From: Mesorhizobium loti CJ3sym
Lineage (GTDB): Bacteria; Pseudomonadota; Alphaproteobacteria; Rhizobiales; Rhizobiaceae
DNA: 64,000 nt
Assembly (NCBI RefSeq): GCF_000472785.1
Contig: NZ_AXAL01000011.1
Coordinates: 186,001 to 250,000, forward strand
Direction of reading: 5' to 3'
Shown: in pieces, positions 61,522-64,000 of the stretch
How the letters are laid out: the number at the start of each line of letters is the position of its first letter
Position numbering within the stretch: the stretch's first letter is position 1
The notes under the pieces: generated by a model
Told to the model about the DNA's origin: nothing
The model's input: only the letters and a program-made list of their open reading frames with translations
Database searches by the model: none
Translations under genes and position numbers: made by a program

Positions 61522-61734
61522 ATGCCATTCGCCAACATCAAGATGCCGCAGGCCGCCCTCTCCAGGGCGCAGAAGGAAGACCTCATCCATCGAACCACAG
61601 CCATGTTCGTCGACTTTTTCGGCGAAGGCGTGCGGCCCACCACGATGGTGCTGGTGGAGGAAGTCGCAGACGGCGGTTATGGCCGTGCAGACGAGGTGTT
61701 CGTGGTGCCGGAAGCCTATCGCGCCAAGGCGTAG
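61522..61734 (+). CDS. 4-oxalocrotonate tautomerase family protein
   Basis: A 70-residue protein starting MPFANIKMPQ, so Pro becomes residue 1 after Met removal, the catalytic base of this family. EEVADGGYG in the C-terminal half matches the hairpin region. Such enzymes shift double bonds of enols or dienes. As third gene after two SDRs it suggests conversion of an unsaturated or cyclic ketone. AAGGAAA ten bases upstream. Confidence 0.85.
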   Translation: MPFANIKMPQAALSRAQKEDLIHRTTAMFVDFFGEGVRPTTMVLVEEVADGGYGRADEVFVVPEAYRAKA

Positions 61735-62087
61735 TGCCAAAACAAGCCTCCATCGCGACAGTCGTCATATGACGACTGGTCCCCGCCTGCCGTAACGTTC
61801 ACTTTGCTTGCCGGTATCCTTTCGATGCATGTCGGTTCCCTGAACTCCGATGCCCCCTTTGGGGCGACATGCATCAGGCGGGGGCCAGGTGGGCAGCCGC
61901 GGGTTGTCCACCTGTCTTGCTCGCTTGCTGATCGGTCCGCAGTGGGAGGGAACCAGCTTCTGCAAAGTCTGCGCCAGCACTCCCACCCGGACCTCCGCCG
62001 GGGCTAGCCACGGGTCTCGCCCCTCCTTCGGACCCCCACAAGGGGGAGGGTAGGGAGCCCAGCTTTTCGCGTCTTGCCAGCCTGCGT
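61735..62087. other. Intergenic region with GC-rich repeats
   Basis: About 350 bases without a supported gene. A small hairpin GCCCC-CTTT-GGGGC lies near 61851-61864, and a C/G-rich stretch (CGCCCCTCCTTCGGACCCCC, then AAGGGGGAGGG) near 62010-62050 looks like another dispersed repeat type. Confidence 0.5.
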
Positions 62088-62198
62088 TCAGGTGCTGCTC
62101 TCAGGCGCCTGGGAGTCGTTGGAATTGCCGACCTGGGCCGTTACGGCCGACAGTTTCTGGCGCTTTGCCAGCACCGGTTTGACGTAAATTCTCTTCAT
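62088..62198 (-). CDS. Putative RiPP precursor peptide, 36 aa (family member E)
   Basis: A 36-codon gene beginning MKRIYVKPVLAKRQKLSAVT. Y5, P8, L10 and LSAVTA align without gaps with member A (4235-4321) and with the trio at 15166-15571. The tail AQVGNSNDSQAPESST shares GNSN with member C and is the only one with acidic residues. GGGTGGGAA lies about nine bases upstream of the ATG. No precursor-processing enzyme is near; the next gene encodes a radical SAM protein, but of the KamA type and divergent from it. Confidence 0.6.
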   Translation of the reverse strand: MKRIYVKPVLAKRQKLSAVTAQVGNSNDSQAPESST

Positions 62199-62424
62199 CG
62201 ACGTTCCCACCCCCGAGATTTTGGGAATATTGGCACGCGAACCCGTTTCGAAGTCAATAGTTCGTCCACAATTCGCACCGCCACTGCCCCGCTTCGTTGG
62301 ACGATTGTCCGGCGGGAGAGGGAGCACGCGAAGGAACCAGAGGGCGACAATCCGCATCTGGCAACGCCATTGACCGCGCCGACCATCCGGACGATAGGTT
62401 CGCGCGAACAGCCCGAGACCTGCA

Positions 62425-63519
62425 ATGACCGACCTCAAAGACGCAACCCGTTCCCCCGACTGGCAGGACGATGTCCGCCAGGGCGTGCGCCATGTCCGTG
62501 ACCTCGACCGCTTGCCGCTGTCGCCAGCCGAGCGCGCAGCCGCACAAGCTGCCGCCGCGCACCACAAGGTGCGCGCGCCGAAAGCCTATCTCGACCTGAT
62601 CGATTGGAACGACCCGGCCGATCCGATCCGCGCGCAGGTCATTCCGTCACTGGGCGAACTGGTGGAAACGGAGGGTGAGCTTGGCGACCCGATCGCCGAC
62701 CATGCGTTCAGCCCGGAGCCGCGATTGACGCATCGCCATGCCGACCGAGTGCTGTTGTTCCCGACCTATCAATGTGCCGTCTATTGCCGGTTCTGCTTCC
62801 GCAAGGAATCGCTGACCTCGATCGGGCGCGGCTATACGCGCGAGGCGCTGGAGCCGGCGCTGGCCTATATCGCGGATCATCCCGAAATCCGCGAGGTGAT
62901 CCTTACCGGCGGCGATCCACTGTCGCTGCCAGACAACGCGCTGGCCGAAATCGTCGCGCGCATCGAGGCGATTCCTCATGTGCGGCTGTTGCGCATCCAC
63001 ACCCGCGTGCCGGTGGCGCTGCCCTCGCGCATCTCATCCGGGCTGGTCGAGGCGCTGCAGGGCCGGCTGATGGTCACGGTCGTCACCCACTTCAACCACG
63101 CACGCGAGATCACCGACGCCACCGAGGTGGCGTGCCGGACGATGCGGCAGGCGGGCTTCGTGCTGCTTAACCAGAGCGTTCTGCTCAAGGGCGTCAACGA
63201 CAGCATCGAGGTGCTGGAGGAGCTTTGCCGAGAGCTGATGTATCGGCTGGGCGTCAAACCCTATTATTTGCACCATGGCGACCTCGCGCGCGGCATGGCG
63301 CATCGGCGCACCACGATCGCGCAGGGCCAGGCGCTGGTGGAGGCGCTGCGCGCACGGCTGTCGGGCATCTGCAATCCCGTCTATGTGCTCGACCTGCCGG
63401 AAGGCGGCGGCAAGGTTCCGCTGGGATCGTGTCCTATCGAGGGACGGGACGGGGAGAGCTGGCGCATTCGCGGGCTGGATGGCGCGGTGAGGGATTACAC
63501 CGAGGTGGTGGGCGAATAG
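62425..63519 (+). CDS. KamA-family radical SAM protein (lysine 2,3-aminomutase-like)
   Basis: A 364-residue enzyme with the radical SAM cluster C117-x3-C121-x2-C124 (CAVYCRFC), GGDPL, and the PLP-lysine region PEGGGK near residue 330. Length is closer to EpmB, which makes beta-lysine for elongation factor P, than to catabolic KamA of about 416 residues. No epmA or efp gene is in the window. In rhizobia such proteins are annotated as lysine-2,3-aminomutase-like. ATG 62425 is used. Confidence 0.88.
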   Translation: MTDLKDATRSPDWQDDVRQGVRHVRDLDRLPLSPAERAAAQAAAAHHKVRAPKAYLDLIDWNDPADPIRAQVIPSLGELVETEGELGDPIADHAFSPEPRLTHRHADRVLLFPTYQCAVYCRFCFRKESLTSIGRGYTREALEPALAYIADHPEIREVILTGGDPLSLPDNALAEIVARIEAIPHVRLLRIHTRVPVALPSRISSGLVEALQGRLMVTVVTHFNHAREITDATEVACRTMRQAGFVLLNQSVLLKGVNDSIEVLEELCRELMYRLGVKPYYLHHGDLARGMAHRRTTIAQGQALVEALRARLSGICNPVYVLDLPEGGGKVPLGSCPIEGRDGESWRIRGLDGAVRDYTEVVGE

Positions 63520-63522
63520 GCG

Positions 63523-64000
63523 CTAGCGCGCATCTCCATCGACAAACGCCAACACCACCACACGCGGGGCAATGCAGTAGACGAGGCCGGCGCTATGACC
63601 CGTCGTTGTCGTCGCGCGGCCTGTGTTCAGGTCGACAGTGATATCCTCATAGCCCAGCACCTTGCGGTCCAGTGGATAGGCTGCCTTGTAGACCGCTTCC
63701 TTGGCGGCAAACAGGATGCGGCCGGCAAGATGCCGGTCGACCGTCTCCGTCCGATCCCCTGGACTAGCAACGAGCGCGAAAATGTCGTCGGGCAGGGGCA
63801 GGGCAGGCTCGACGTCGATGCCGAGCGAGCGGATCCGACCAATCTCTGCAACCGCCGCAATGGCCATGTCGTCATCATGCGCGAGCGAACCCGTGATCCC
63901 GCCGGGCCATGCGGGCGCGCCGGATGGGGTGCGCAGGAGGGCGAAATCGGTGACGCCGATGTCGGCCAGCAGAAGGCGCGCGATCCAGCGCGCCGCGCCG
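63523..64000 (-). CDS. 4'-phosphopantetheinyl transferase, 5' end beyond window
   Basis: The C-terminal 158 residues of an EntD/Sfp-type enzyme that attaches phosphopantetheine to carrier proteins. GAPAWPGGITGSLAHDD, then SLGIDVEP (Mg-binding Asp and Glu) and FAAKEAVYKA are the three family motifs. The frame is open through 64000, so the start is outside. A shorter start at 63867 would remove the first motif and is rejected. Convergent with the KamA-like gene. Confidence 0.92.
   Translation of the reverse strand, partial: GAARWIARLLLADIGVTDFALLRTPSGAPAWPGGITGSLAHDDDMAIAAVAEIGRIRSLGIDVEPALPLPDDIFALVASPGDRTETVDRHLAGRILFAAKEAVYKAAYPLDRKVLGYEDITVDLNTGRATTTTGHSAGLVYCIAPRVVVLAFVDGDAR

Noticed and set aside
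62088..62567. A 159-codon minus-strand frame that includes the RiPP-like gene
   Set aside because: Its upstream part overlaps the start of the KamA-like gene and has Arg/Ser/Cys-rich shadow composition; only the last 37 codons, which start at an ATG with a ribosome site, match the family.
62088..63519. KamA-like radical SAM enzyme as maturase of the neighbouring RiPP-like peptide
   Set aside because: The protein has the PLP-lysine motif of aminomutases, no SPASM or RRE domain, and its gene is divergent from the peptide gene.

Overview
The window reads as a chromosomal segment of an alphaproteobacterium of the order Rhizobiales, most likely Mesorhizobium or a close relative. This rests on high GC, the gene content (a PE-LIG-POL LigD with a bacterial Ku, a GlxA-type AraC regulator beside a polyamine-type ABC transporter, many SDR and GST genes), and dispersed GC-rich palindromic repeats of the kind common in mesorhizobia. 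The genus is inferred from recollection of such genomes; no search was run.

Layout. 1-3717: end of a polysaccharide flippase and two tandem CelD-like acetyltransferases. 3822-6046: two EthD-like genes flanking a tiny RiPP-precursor-like gene and a Rap1a-like secreted protein, then a Flp pilin. 6101-11076: non-homologous end joining genes, ligD, then ku overlapping a gene for a BRCT-like/MerR-like/TPR protein. 11086-15163: small hydrolase, an AT-rich membrane gene overlapping exonuclease III, and an anchored surface-type protein. 15166-15571: three tandem RiPP-precursor-like genes on the minus strand. 15896-24437: WD40 protein, transglycosylase-like lipoprotein, isochorismatase, amidohydrolase, DUF535 protein with an internal minisatellite, sulfotransferase, DUF1236 protein. 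24522-31512: YghU, an HtrA-like pseudoprotease, LysR, SDRs, VOC, YdeI and GST genes. 31690-33236: a duplicated cassette of secreted proteins whose second copy is partly a pseudogene. 33392-41659: ABC-F ATPase, small secreted proteins, FAD monooxygenase, a CoiA-like nuclease gene between imperfect direct repeats, PlsY. 42288-47281: regulator and spermidine/putrescine-type ABC transporter. 47405-56350: HtpG, a TetR/SDR locus, nucleoside hydrolase, methyltransferase. 56396-61734: acyl-CoA synthetase whose 3' end is duplicated around an unrelated gene, then a LysR/SDR/SDR/tautomerase locus. 62088-64000: a fifth RiPP-precursor-like gene, a KamA-family radical SAM protein and a truncated phosphopantetheinyl transferase.

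The most unusual content is (a) five very short genes (26-36 codons) with a common leader, MK(K/R)-x-(Y/C)-x-x-P-x-L...L-x-x-V-T-A or close variants, which recalls lasso-type RiPP leaders, with no maturation enzyme anywhere in the window; (b) a BRCT-like plus HTH plus TPR protein translationally coupled to Ku; and (c) two apparently foreign genes, each bracketed by a duplicated piece of the neighbouring native gene or its upstream region. Four similar GC-rich inverted repeats, one inside-out variant, and candidate FixK/FNR, CtrA, TetR and LysR sites were also seen by eye.
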